From Paenibacillus andongensis (lineage in GTDB: Bacteria; Bacillota; Bacilli; Paenibacillales; NBRC-103111), in the NCBI RefSeq assembly GCF_025369935.1, contig NZ_CP104467.1, positions 5,897,001 through 5,961,000 of the forward strand: a DNA stretch of 64,000 nucleotides. Direction: 5' to 3'. The notes beneath the pieces were generated by a model that saw only the letters and a program-made list of their open reading frames with translations, was not told the DNA's origin and searched no databases. Position 1 is the first letter of the stretch. Each line of letters begins with the position of its first letter. The position numbers and the translations under genes are program-made. Of this stretch, positions 54,607-63,257 are shown one piece after another.

Positions 54607-56067
54607 TTATTCCATATGAGCAGGTAGCTTTCTATCCGTAAATCTTTGGAAATGACTGCTTAGGATCGCGTCTTCATCCCGAAGTTCAGAAGCAAGTACA
54701 TCACGGATAAATTCAGGCAGCATATACGTTATCTGCTTACCACGACTGAGCGATAAATAACCTGAGCCGAAAGTAAACATATCGATCGTGCCAATGACAT
54801 AGTCACGGCTCAGGTCCAAGGGCTCATCGCCAACGTTCACAGCGATGATGCGTTCGTAAGGTGCACGGGTGCTGTCGGTCATGACGGTCAATCCGTCGAC
54901 ACATAGCACGCCCAGCACCTCGCCCCGGAAGCCGAAGCCGCGTATCGGCTTCTCCATGAACTCGCCAAGCAGCGACTCTTCGAGCGCTTGGAGCAGGTCC
55001 GCCCCGCTGAGCAGCACTCGGCAGGGGTTGATCGGACCCGGGCAGATTTCCAGCAATCTGCCGCGTGTCAGGCGCCCCTCCTTCAGTCCCTGAAGGAGCT
55101 GGCCGCTATTGACCAGCCCGATCTCGGCGCTGGTCCAGCGGCGAATCCCTGCAGCAAGCAAGTTGCCGAGCGGGGATTCGCCGTACCAATCGAGGCGCAG
55201 CGGTTCCCGCAGCTGAGCCACCTCCGCATCCAGCGCCGCTGCGCTGGCGATGCGGTAGTGCTCCAGCAGCGTGGTAACGCTGCTGTCTTCTTCACTTGCG
55301 TCCGTCATTGGAACGACGCGGCCGTTTAATTCTACGATCCGGCGCTGCGCCGGTTCGTAAGCAAGTTCAATATGGCCGGCATACTGACCGAACTTGCCGG
55401 CCGCGCAAATATAGGTGCCGCTGAGCAGGAGCGGCTCCTCAAGTACGTGATGCGTATGGCCGCCGAGGATCACATCGATGCCTTCCAGCTCCTCAGCCAT
55501 ACGTTGATCCGAACGCAATCCCAAGTGGGACATGACGATAATGATATCCACTCTTGGGCGCAGAAGCCTAGCATAGGTCTTTACGGCTTCGATCGGGTCC
55601 GTTACATGCCATCCAAGCAGTTCATAGTACGCTTGGTAAGCTGCTGTTACCCCAATGATGCCAATGGTGAGACCCGATTTCTCAATCGTGAGTGTAGAAA
55701 GCATCCAATCCGGCGTCTTATTCGTCGCTACTTCTACAATATTGCTGCCGATAATTGGGAATTTGGCATGCTCTTTCACAACTGTTCTTAACAATTCCGG
55801 TGTGAATGTCAGCCCTTCATTATTACCCATGACCATCGCTTCGTAGCCGGTTGCGTTCATAATTTCTAAGTTGGCAGAAGCATTCGTGCCTTCCGTTTCA
55901 GGCCGCATCCGGTCCATATGATCGCCAATATCAAGTGTCAACACCTGATCAGCAGGCCACAGTCGACGTACGCGATCAAAATACGCGCTAATCTTGGGCA
56001 TCTGTTCAAAATGACTATGAATATCATTCGTATGTAAAATAACAAGTCGTTGCAAGGGCTCAGACAC
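54607..56067 (-). CDS. 5'-nucleotidase/UDP-sugar hydrolase family protein, YunD-like
   Basis: Metallophosphoesterase of the UshA/YunD type. 486 residues from a GTG at 56067 with AGAGG eight bases upstream. N-terminal calcineurin-like domain: ILHTNDIHSHF, DIGDHMD, MGNNEGLTF (Asn where most relatives have His), GGHTHHV. C-terminal 5'-nucleotidase domain about 290-480, with the GC-rich patch in its first half. No signal peptide is seen, so it is likely cytoplasmic, as reported for YunD. Confidence 0.85.
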   Translation of the reverse strand: MSEPLQRLVILHTNDIHSHFEQMPKISAYFDRVRRLWPADQVLTLDIGDHMDRMRPETEGTNASANLEIMNATGYEAMVMGNNEGLTFTPELLRTVVKEHAKFPIIGSNIVEVATNKTPDWMLSTLTIEKSGLTIGIIGVTAAYQAYYELLGWHVTDPIEAVKTYARLLRPRVDIIIVMSHLGLRSDQRMAEELEGIDVILGGHTHHVLEEPLLLSGTYICAAGKFGQYAGHIELAYEPAQRRIVELNGRVVPMTDASEEDSSVTTLLEHYRIASAAALDAEVAQLREPLRLDWYGESPLGNLLAAGIRRWTSAEIGLVNSGQLLQGLKEGRLTRGRLLEICPGPINPCRVLLSGADLLQALEESLLGEFMEKPIRGFGFRGEVLGVLCVDGLTVMTDSTRAPYERIIAVNVGDEPLDLSRDYVIGTIDMFTFGSGYLSLSRGKQITYMLPEFIRDVLASELRDEDAILSSHFQRFTDRKLPAHME

Positions 56068-56135
56068 ACCGATCACCTCTTTTCGTTGTAAGCCAGATCC
56101 GAAGCATGTCTAATCTTATGCAGCAGAATCCCCTA

Positions 56136-56606
56136 TCATTTCTTGAATTTTAGCTCATCAAGTGCCACTCTGTTTTTGAAGCCGAATGTCGCTTCTTCCC
56201 CGAGCGCCTGATCATGAAGAAACCACACTTTAACAACACTTTTGACATTGAGACATTCACTGCTGCCATCAGGTACATAAAGGCGAATCGGATAACCTTT
56301 CTTGAGCGCCTGTCCATCTTGGGCATACAGAAACAAGGCAGAGTCTAATTGAGACCAAGGCATGAGTGCTTGAAATTCGTCTATTGCCTCCACTTTCACA
56401 TGTGTAGGTTCTTCAGCATGCTCCACGTTGCGGTTTCTCTTCCAGCTTCGATACCAATTTTTCAAATCAAAAGCATCTCCCTGCACATCCGGCACACGCT
56501 CTTGAAGCGCTAACTGCTGCTCAGCAAGAGCAACCATTTCGGTTATAGTGAATGCTTCATTCTTTATATATAGGTCTGACACTTGTATGTGATTATCCAC
56601 TTGCAT
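56136..56606 (-). CDS. Small protein with a SUOX-like segment, unknown function
   Basis: 156 residues. The central part (KGYPIRLYVPDGSSECLNVKS, about 105-125) resembles the oxidoreductase molybdopterin-binding fold strand pattern, but the fold is far shorter than the enzymes and no cofactor Cys is seen. So this is a guess from local pattern and from its neighbour, the fused MoaD-MoaE gene, 129 bases away and divergent. GAGGGG lies ten bases from the ATG. It could equally be an unrelated small protein. Confidence 0.5.
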   Translation of the reverse strand: MQVDNHIQVSDLYIKNEAFTITEMVALAEQQLALQERVPDVQGDAFDLKNWYRSWKRNRNVEHAEEPTHVKVEAIDEFQALMPWSQLDSALFLYAQDGQALKKGYPIRLYVPDGSSECLNVKSVVKVWFLHDQALGEEATFGFKNRVALDELKFKK

Positions 56607-56735
56607 CCATACATTTCCCCTCTCCTAATTAAGCTCTATTTCTCAGCCAAAAGGCTCTACCCATTATACCATTTTCAGGTCAAAATATGATATGCTGTAA
56701 GGAATTCCACTAACTAAGCCATTAGGAGCAGAACC

Positions 56736-57437
56736 GTGAACATACACATCCAACTCTTTGCAGGTCTGGTAGACCTATTCGGGACTTCCGTCTTAATTAT
56801 ACAAATAGAACAAGAAGCCATTTCTATCGAGCAGCTCAAACAGCAGATCACAGCCGCTTATCCGGCAGCTTCCACTCAACTCTCAACCTGTTTTTTTGCT
56901 AAAAACCAAGCTTATGCGGGAGATCAGGAAATCGTCACAGCTGCAGATGAACTTGCACTGATTCCTCCTGTTTCAGGTGGACAACCTTCTATGTATGAAA
57001 TCACTCATGATACGATTGATGCAGGCAAGGTAGCTTCTAAAGTCAATCACCCTAATCACGGCGCTTCGCTTGCTTTCATCGGGACAACCAGGGAGATGAC
57101 TTATGGACAGCGGACCGTCCTTTTGGAATATGAAGCCTACATACCGATGGCTCTCAAAACCATGGAAACCATCGGTGAAGAGATAGATAATCAGTGGCCA
57201 GGCACGCTTTGTGCCATTACACACCGTTTGGGCAAGGTCGCTATTGCCGAAGCTAGCGTCGTTATTGCCGTTTCATCTCCGCATCGGGCGCATTGCTATG
57301 AAGCGAGTCGGTATGCGATTGAACGCCTGAAGCAAATCGTACCTATTTGGAAAAAAGAAATATGGGAAGATGGTTCGGAGTGGAAAGGCAGCCAAACAGG
57401 TCCTTGGAACCCGCTCCAAACGCCACAATTCGAATAA
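56736..57437 (+). CDS. Fused molybdopterin synthase, MoaD-MoaE
   Basis: Inserts sulfur into precursor Z to make molybdopterin. 233 residues: ubiquitin-like MoaD (1-82) ending IPPVSGG, then MoaE (about 86-233) with FIGTTREMTYG, HRLGKVAIAE and WKKEIWEDGSEW (active-site Lys region). The Gly-Gly at 81-82, which must have a free carboxylate to be adenylated, is internal. Cleavage after Gly82 is therefore expected, as reported for mycobacterial MoaX. AGGAGCAG stands before the start codon GTG. It is followed by a MoeB-type gene. Confidence 0.92.
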   Translation: MNIHIQLFAGLVDLFGTSVLIIQIEQEAISIEQLKQQITAAYPAASTQLSTCFFAKNQAYAGDQEIVTAADELALIPPVSGGQPSMYEITHDTIDAGKVASKVNHPNHGASLAFIGTTREMTYGQRTVLLEYEAYIPMALKTMETIGEEIDNQWPGTLCAITHRLGKVAIAEASVVIAVSSPHRAHCYEASRYAIERLKQIVPIWKKEIWEDGSEWKGSQTGPWNPLQTPQFE

Positions 57438-57459
57438 ACGAGACTGGAGATGACCTCAC

Positions 57460-58524
57460 TTGGACACACATATACATATAGATCATAATGATGACGTAGA
57501 TACACGCTATTCCAGACAAGTTCTGTTTTCCCCCATTGGTTTAGAAGGACAGCGCAAGCTCGGAGGAAGTCGAGTGGCTATCGTAGGCATGGGTGCGCTA
57601 GGTACGGTACTTGCCAACCATATGGTTCGCGCAGGGGCTGGTTACGTACGATTGATCGATCGTGATTTTGTCGATACTAGCAACCTCCAACGACAAATGC
57701 TCTACGATGAAGAGGACGCTGCTAGCACAACACCCAAAGCAATTGCAGCAGCTAAACGGTTACAACTTGTTAATTCTCAGGTAACGATAGAGCCTCATGT
57801 AACCGATCTGAATTCCTTGAATGCTGAACAGCTCTTAAGTGATGTTGATTTAATTCTAGATGGAACCGATAACTTCTCGGTTCGCTTCCTAATTAACGAT
57901 GTGAGTATCAAACTAGGGATTCCTTGGATTTATGGCGGTGCGGTCGCCTCTAGAGGAGTCTCTTTGACGATCATACCGGGACAAACCCCATGCCTTCGCT
58001 GCCTTTTCTCACAAGCCCCCGCAGCAGGTACAACTGAAACATGCGATACTGCCGGTGTTATTGGCGGGATCATTCATGTCGTAGCTTCTTTTCAAGCCAC
58101 GGAAGCTCTTAAATTGCTTGTTGGCGCGAAAGATCAGCTTAATCTCCGAATGCAGCAATGGGACTTATGGTTCAACCAGAACTCAGCAATTAGTGTAGCC
58201 GGCGCTCATAAATCTGACTGTCCCGCCTGTGCAATGAAGCAGTACGATTACTTAGAAGCCGGTGTGGAAAGTGACACGATTCAATCGTTATGCGGTCGTA
58301 ATTCCGTCCAGATTCATCCGGTAGCTCCTTCCGATAAACCGCTTGAATATTGGGAAGAACGATTAAAACCGCTTGGTCCGGTGGACAAAAATCGCTTCCT
58401 TTTAAAATTCCAAGCATCCCCAGATTTGCAGATGATCATCTTTCCAGATGGCCGTGTTCTCATCCAAGGAACCGAAGATTTAATTCAGGCTAAAAGTCTT
58501 TACAGCCGATATATTGGGATGTAG
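57460..58524 (+). CDS. MoeB/ThiF-family adenylyltransferase
   Basis: E1-like enzyme expected to adenylate the MoaD Gly-Gly end. 354 residues. RYSRQVLFSPIGLEGQRKL, VGMGALGTVLANHM (nucleotide loop), DGTDNFSVRFLIND and zinc cysteines CLRC and CPAC. A C-terminal extension (about 265-354) ends in FPDGRVLIQGTED, as in HesA/ThiF relatives. The start is TTG 57460 with GGAG ten bases away. It follows the fused synthase by 22 bases and is likely its partner. Confidence 0.9.
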   Translation: MDTHIHIDHNDDVDTRYSRQVLFSPIGLEGQRKLGGSRVAIVGMGALGTVLANHMVRAGAGYVRLIDRDFVDTSNLQRQMLYDEEDAASTTPKAIAAAKRLQLVNSQVTIEPHVTDLNSLNAEQLLSDVDLILDGTDNFSVRFLINDVSIKLGIPWIYGGAVASRGVSLTIIPGQTPCLRCLFSQAPAAGTTETCDTAGVIGGIIHVVASFQATEALKLLVGAKDQLNLRMQQWDLWFNQNSAISVAGAHKSDCPACAMKQYDYLEAGVESDTIQSLCGRNSVQIHPVAPSDKPLEYWEERLKPLGPVDKNRFLLKFQASPDLQMIIFPDGRVLIQGTEDLIQAKSLYSRYIGM

Positions 58525-58569
58525 TATAACTATATACCTACGGATTATAGGACTAGGAGAGGAGCTTCT

Positions 58570-59619
58570 ATGCGTATCCATGTGCTTCAACTTATTGTTG
58601 GTGATAAACTAATTTCAGATTCCTACAATATGGTAGGACTTCATCTTCTTTCATCAGGCACGGTTGTCGATGCGGGAGATATTTTGATGCTTAATCGCCA
58701 CAATGTGGATTATGTCGATATACAGCCTAGAGCGAGTGAAGCCACTAACGAACTAGATGAGCCTACAGTCCGGCACGCAACTAACACGCAATTACACACT
58801 TTTAACAATGCAATCTCCGGTATAAAAGATTTATTTTCGGTCGTCGAAAACGGTGGATCCATTCAAAATGAAACTATCGAATCCGCTTTCAATCCGATGA
58901 TCCAAAGCTTTCAGGAGGAGAAAGACGTTGTTTCGTTACTTCTCTCTTTGAACAGCAAAGATGACTATACCTACCAGCACAGTGTGCAAGTAGGCATGTT
59001 ATCCTATTATATTGCCAAGTGGATGAATAAAAGTGAGAAAGAAGCCCTTCATATTGGAAAAGCCGGCTATCTACACGATATTGGCAAAAGCAAAATCCAT
59101 ACGGATATTCTACATAAGCCCTCAAAACTAACCAATGATGAGTACGGTGAAATTCAGAAACATACGATATACGGCTATGAAATCATCAAACAATCCTTAA
59201 ATGACAATATCCTTGCTCTCGTTGCTCTAGAGCACCATGAACGTATGGATGGTACAGGCTATCCTTTACGCAAAAAGAGTACAGAAATCCATTCGTACTC
59301 GCTGATAATTGCGGTTGCAGACGTTTATAGCGCTATGATCAGCAACCGAGTTTATCAGCAAAAACGTGATCTTCTAATCGTTCTGAAGGAACTGCACCGC
59401 ATGAGTTTTGGCCAACTAGATCCGAAAATAACGCAAATATTTATCCGCAACATGATTCCTAATTTTATCGGTAAGAAAGTGTCACTCAGTGACGGACGTG
59501 TCGGTACGATCGTCATGACAAATCCATGCGATTTCTTCCGACCTTTAATTAACATCAATAATCAATTCTTGGATCTGTCACAGCTTGGCGACGTAGAAAT
59601 AACGCAAATCGCGATCTAA
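58570..59619 (+). CDS. HD-GYP domain protein (second copy)
   Basis: 349 residues. LHDIGKSKIH and HHERMDGTGYP carry the metal and GYP motifs; ADVYSAMISN follows. N-terminal 110 residues without a recognised domain, C-terminal 60 a small beta domain shared with the gene at 52431. GAGAGGAG lies upstream of the ATG. It ends back to back with DUF350. Confidence 0.88.
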   Translation: MRIHVLQLIVGDKLISDSYNMVGLHLLSSGTVVDAGDILMLNRHNVDYVDIQPRASEATNELDEPTVRHATNTQLHTFNNAISGIKDLFSVVENGGSIQNETIESAFNPMIQSFQEEKDVVSLLLSLNSKDDYTYQHSVQVGMLSYYIAKWMNKSEKEALHIGKAGYLHDIGKSKIHTDILHKPSKLTNDEYGEIQKHTIYGYEIIKQSLNDNILALVALEHHERMDGTGYPLRKKSTEIHSYSLIIAVADVYSAMISNRVYQQKRDLLIVLKELHRMSFGQLDPKITQIFIRNMIPNFIGKKVSLSDGRVGTIVMTNPCDFFRPLININNQFLDLSQLGDVEITQIAI

Positions 59620-60009
59620 TTAAATAATAAGACTGCTAACAGCAATTGCGATTCCAATATAGACAGCTGCTAGCAGGGTGCCAACAGCTACATTCCCATC
59701 CTTTAGTTGATCAGATAGCTTCACACCAGGCGTGAGCCAATCAAAGATCCAATACGTAGCAAGTAGACATGCATACCCTACCGCGAACCATAAGCTCATA
59801 TGCCAAATTGATGAATTGGTGTAAGCTGCAATACACAAAACAATCGCCGTAGCTACAAATTTACCGCCCATGGTGATACCGACGGCTACATTGCCGTTGT
59901 TTATTTCTTCCATATCGCGGTAGGGTGTCATTAAACTAAACACATACATACCTGCGAATTGCAGCAGAACAATCACAAATAAACTAATGACAATATCCAA
60001 AACAATCAT
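59620..60009 (-). CDS. DUF350 membrane protein
   Basis: 129 residues, four membrane segments as two related halves; both contain NGNVAVG or DGNVAVG, the repeat that defines DUF350. The start is ATG 60009 (GGGGGTG six bases away), overlapping the stop of the broken upstream gene by four bases (ATGA). In E. coli yjfL, a DUF350 gene, lies in an operon with a glutathionylspermidine-synthase-like gene; the same association is seen here. Confidence 0.88.
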   Translation of the reverse strand: MIVLDIVISLFVIVLLQFAGMYVFSLMTPYRDMEEINNGNVAVGITMGGKFVATAIVLCIAAYTNSSIWHMSLWFAVGYACLLATYWIFDWLTPGVKLSDQLKDGNVAVGTLLAAVYIGIAIAVSSLII

Positions 60010-60141
60010 TCTGCCCACCCCCGAAATTTCGCCATGGATTGATCAAAATTGCTGTAATCATGTACTTCCTCCTAGGCCCCCTAAATAAACTGGAGTCCTC
60101 CCACCCAATAATTTAAACTAGGGACAAGGAGATGATTCAGT

Positions 60142-60462
60142 ATGGGGAAAAGGCTGAAAGAAGAAGCACGGCTTAAAATTGTTAAGGAAGCGTTGGCTGG
60201 TATTAAGGTGGGGGTATTAGCCCGCATGTATGACATCCATCCTGAAACCATCCGTTTGTGGATCAGAGATCACCGTGACTCTATTCCTCCGGAAGAAATC
60301 CCAGTGGCTGACGAGCATCTGCAAGAATTGCAGCGTCTACAAGATGTAGAACAACGCTATGAAAAAGCCGTTAAAGTACTTGGCGAGAAAGAGCTAGAGC
60401 TTGAGATCCTGCGCGAATTGCTAAAAAAGAAAGACCCCGCTTATCCGAGAAATTCGAAGTAG
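60142..60462 (+). CDS. IS3-family OrfA
   Basis: 106 residues. Helix-turn-helix DNA-binding protein: GVLARMYDIHPETIRLWIRD (about 30-49), then a coiled-coil leucine region (LQELQRLQDVEQRYEKAVKV). Near its end a CTA AAA AAG gives the A-AAA-AAG heptamer at 60423-60429 for a -1 shift into OrfB. Confidence 0.92.
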   Translation: MGKRLKEEARLKIVKEALAGIKVGVLARMYDIHPETIRLWIRDHRDSIPPEEIPVADEHLQELQRLQDVEQRYEKAVKVLGEKELELEILRELLKKKDPAYPRNSK

Positions 60463-61394
60463 CAGAACCATTTATTAAGCGGGGTGAACCAGTAGCGTTG
60501 GTTCTGCGTATCCTTGGCCTTTCAGAGTCCACCTATTACGATCGTAAGAAGAGAGCTACCACCCCGCTATCTGAATGTTCCAAAGAAAGCCGGAGAGGGC
60601 GCCCTGTGCCTGGATACTCACATACGTTTACGGGTGAACAAGTGTGTGACAAACAAATCAATGCGTGGCTGCTTGAGCTCATAGAGGGCGAAGAACATGT
60701 CTATGGCTACAAGCTTCTTGCACAATGTATTCGTGACCAACATAACGTGAGACTGGACAAAAAGAAATCGTATCGCTTATGCAAAGAGCTAGGCATTCTT
60801 CAAAAGCCACGCCAGCGCATACAGACGCATCCTCGTAGACTGGCAAAGAACCGAGTCGTAACAGGCTCCAACCAATTATGGCAAATGGATATCAAATACG
60901 GATACGTCATTGGACAGGAGCGCTTCTTTTATATGCTCAGCATCATTGATGTGTTTGACCGTGTCGTCGTTAAACAGTACAGAGGTCCGGTATGTGAGGC
61001 CAAGCATGCGGTCCAGACGCTTTGTTATGCGATGCAGAGCCGGCTAAACCCTGGCGAAGAGATGCCTGTAATCCGTACAGATAACGGCCCGCAATTCGTA
61101 AGCAAACTGTTTGGAGATATGTGTGAGTGCCTTGACGTCGTCCATGAACGCATTCCGCCAAGGACGCCGAATATGAATGCTTACATTGAGTCGTTTCACA
61201 GTCTACTTGAACGTCACTTGTTCGGCATAAGAGACTTCATGACCTTTGAAGAGGCTTATGATGCACTCGATCGTTACATGGACTTCTACAATAATCGCAG
61301 GATGCATGGTAGTTTAAACCGAAAACCTCCGAAGATGTTTTCAGCATGGGTCAAGACGCTGGATGACACTTCTGCCTTTCATAAAGCGATGTAA
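60423..61394 (+). CDS. IS3-family OrfB transposase (by frameshift)
   Basis: Integrase-fold transposase. Made as a fusion with OrfA by a -1 shift; the frame is open without break from the slippery site. DDE acids: LWQMDIKYG, IRTDNGPQF and AYIESFHSLLE. The last visible motif is the family end YNNRRMHGSLNRKPPKMF. OrfB alone from an ATG at 60498 is possible but lacks a strong ribosome site. Intact and likely active. Confidence 0.92.
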   Translation, partial: KKERPRLSEKFEVAEPFIKRGEPVALVLRILGLSESTYYDRKKRATTPLSECSKESRRGRPVPGYSHTFTGEQVCDKQINAWLLELIEGEEHVYGYKLLAQCIRDQHNVRLDKKKSYRLCKELGILQKPRQRIQTHPRRLAKNRVVTGSNQLWQMDIKYGYVIGQERFFYMLSIIDVFDRVVVKQYRGPVCEAKHAVQTLCYAMQSRLNPGEEMPVIRTDNGPQFVSKLFGDMCECLDVVHERIPPRTPNMNAYIESFHSLLERHLFGIRDFMTFEEAYDALDRYMDFYNNRRMHGSLNRKPPKMFSAWVKTLDDTSAFHKAM

Positions 61395-62055
61395 TACCTT
61401 GAAAAAACGCGGTATTCTACGCATGAATCATTTTTGGTGGGCAAGACTCCGGTTTTAGGGGGCCTAGCCGCTTCCTCTAAAATAACCTGTACTTCCTTCT
61501 TGTTTTTAAAGCTTACATAGCGTTCCTCAGGAATGGGCTGCTTCACTTTCTGTCCTGTTGGTAGATCAGCTACCGCGAAATAGCGGAATTTGCCATCCTG
61601 CTCCGTTTTGTAAACCCCTACTAATTTCACATCCGTTTTAATTTCTATTTTTAACTCCCCTGCATCTTTATCAGCTTCTTCTTTCGTTTTAAACGTCTTG
61701 ATTGGCTTCCATTGCGAAAGTGTTACATCATTCTTCCCTTGATTATCCATTTTCATTGTTGCCTGCATATAGCTCAGTACCCATACTTGGTCCCCTGTAG
61801 CAAAATTCTGATCGTTCGAAATCCGTTCATTATTCGGCAGCAGGACCATATCCCCATCCAATAAATCCCCGACTTTTGCCTGCTGTACTTGATAATCCCA
61901 GGGTACTTCACCACTCATATTGCTTATGCTTGCCGGACTTCCCGCCGTCGCCTTACTCAAGACAGCTGGCTTCTTATTAAAAGCGCTGCTAATGCCCCAA
62001 ATGATCAGGATGCATACAACGAAGCCCGCGGCCATAAGCCAAAATCGTCCTTGTT

Positions 62056-63252
62056 TCAAGGTGCTTTCACTCCTATCGGTACAAATTGACTCGCATTTCC
62101 TGTAATCATCCCACCTGCTCTCCCTAATAACCCGCATGGTATTCCATTGAGAACAAAGAGACCTGTTAATAAATGTTTATTTCCATGAGCAAAAGATAGC
62201 TCGGGCAAATCGGCTCGCTGCTGATAAACACGCTTGAAAAACACACTCGTATCAAAACCAACTTCATCTTTGACCTCTAATTCACCCAGCGTGTTATACA
62301 ATTCCACTGAGCCGCCTTCTCTGCCAAACATAGATTTGGATACGTAATCACCTGTAAGCTCAGGCGTCATATAAGTAGGCAGCATATAGCTCCCTATTGC
62401 CTTGTGCTCGTCAGAGGTGAACATTTCTGCGCCTTCCTCATGTAAGCCCCATATGATAGCTTGCAAGCCTTTTGACTGCAAGATGACCGCGTGTAATGGA
62501 TTGAACACTTGTATGAATTGTTCTTCAATCGCATAAGAGAAAGCCTCTCCCCCATCATCAATGCCCATCCATTCCTTTGGATACAGCGCAAACATTTTAG
62601 TGATGATTTGGTTCTCTCCAACCTTAACAACGCCTTCATCGATCCACAAATCCAAACAATCGACACAGGTCATCTTTCTTCCGCTATGCGCTACAAGGGC
62701 ATCAATAGTTCCTGTATCTTCAACATGCTTTCCATACGCGGTGCAGGCAGCAAAGTCAGGCGCTTCGATTTCCCATGCTAAGCGGATTAGTTCTTTCATA
62801 GCATGGTTCGGTGATTCTATTCCCATTTGATCACATAACCAGGGTGTAGCAATCGCTGCTTCAACATACCCCGTAGGTGTGTCAGCATTCAGCTCTAAAA
62901 GCTTGATTTCGCCTTGCTGATTCACTGTAAAATCAAATCTGGCATATCGACTAATGAAACCTGCGGCACCAGGCTCAAGCTGATCTAGCCCATCCCACAG
63001 CACTTCAGGAATAGACAAGAGCTCATATAACTCCCTCTTCCCTTTCACATAACGAACCGTCTTATCAAACACGTTCCACAAAGCTCCTGCCGCATGGATA
63101 AGTTCTTCGTATACATGTCGCTGCATAACTACAAGTTGGTCAATCCAGTATGCTTCCTCTTCCATATCTGCCCATGTAAATCCAAGGTTCGCCAGCTGCT
63201 GCACCCTGCGATCTCTGTTAGCAGAAGGATTCCCTATGACTTCATATATCAA
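62056..63252 (-). CDS. Glutathionylspermidine synthase-like ATP-grasp protein
   Basis: 398 residues of the GspS synthetase domain without the amidase. ATP/metal part: RFDFTVNQQG, LLELNADTPTGYVEA (about 118-135), QSKGLQAIIWGL, and a late SMFGREGGSVEL (phosphate loop). Start is TTG 63252, nine bases from AGGAGG inside the end of the prior gene. E. coli relatives YjfC/YgiC have no proven substrate. A peptide-amine ligation is inferred. It overlaps the next gene by four bases. Confidence 0.88.
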   Translation of the reverse strand: MIYEVIGNPSANRDRRVQQLANLGFTWADMEEEAYWIDQLVVMQRHVYEELIHAAGALWNVFDKTVRYVKGKRELYELLSIPEVLWDGLDQLEPGAAGFISRYARFDFTVNQQGEIKLLELNADTPTGYVEAAIATPWLCDQMGIESPNHAMKELIRLAWEIEAPDFAACTAYGKHVEDTGTIDALVAHSGRKMTCVDCLDLWIDEGVVKVGENQIITKMFALYPKEWMGIDDGGEAFSYAIEEQFIQVFNPLHAVILQSKGLQAIIWGLHEEGAEMFTSDEHKAIGSYMLPTYMTPELTGDYVSKSMFGREGGSVELYNTLGELEVKDEVGFDTSVFFKRVYQQRADLPELSFAHGNKHLLTGLFVLNGIPCGLLGRAGGMITGNASQFVPIGVKAP

Positions 63253-63257
63253 AGCAA

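Larger units (their letters stand above)
60073..61466 (+). mobile_element. IS3-family insertion sequence
   Basis: About 1394 bases. Termini begin taggccccctaaa at both ends as inverted repeats, then loosely actggagtc / ccggagtc. It carries overlapping orfA and orfB with a -1 frameshift site. No clear 3-4-base target duplication is found. A seven-base direct repeat cttcctc lies at 60065-60071 and 61471-61477, so the true edges could be a few bases wider. Confidence 0.88.
60006..62059 (-). pseudogene. Membrane-anchored protein gene, split by an IS element
   Basis: TTG 62059 overlaps the stop of the ATP-grasp gene (TTGA), with AGGAGTG eight bases upstream. Residues 1-197 lie in 61467-62059: a membrane anchor (about 7-25), then a soluble outside domain with no known motif. 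The end lies beyond the IS at 60006-60072, reading EVHDYSNFDQSMAKFRGWAE, stop. Removing 60073-61466 joins two and one bases of a codon and gives a 219-residue protein whose stop overlaps the DUF350 start. The present read-through adds about 30 IS-coded residues (PPKTGVLPTKND...). It may thus be partly functional. Confidence 0.8.

Noticed and set aside
60068..61475. A 2-base TA target duplication for the IS
   Set aside because: TA is part of the matching termini; excising with it would break the reading frame of the split gene.
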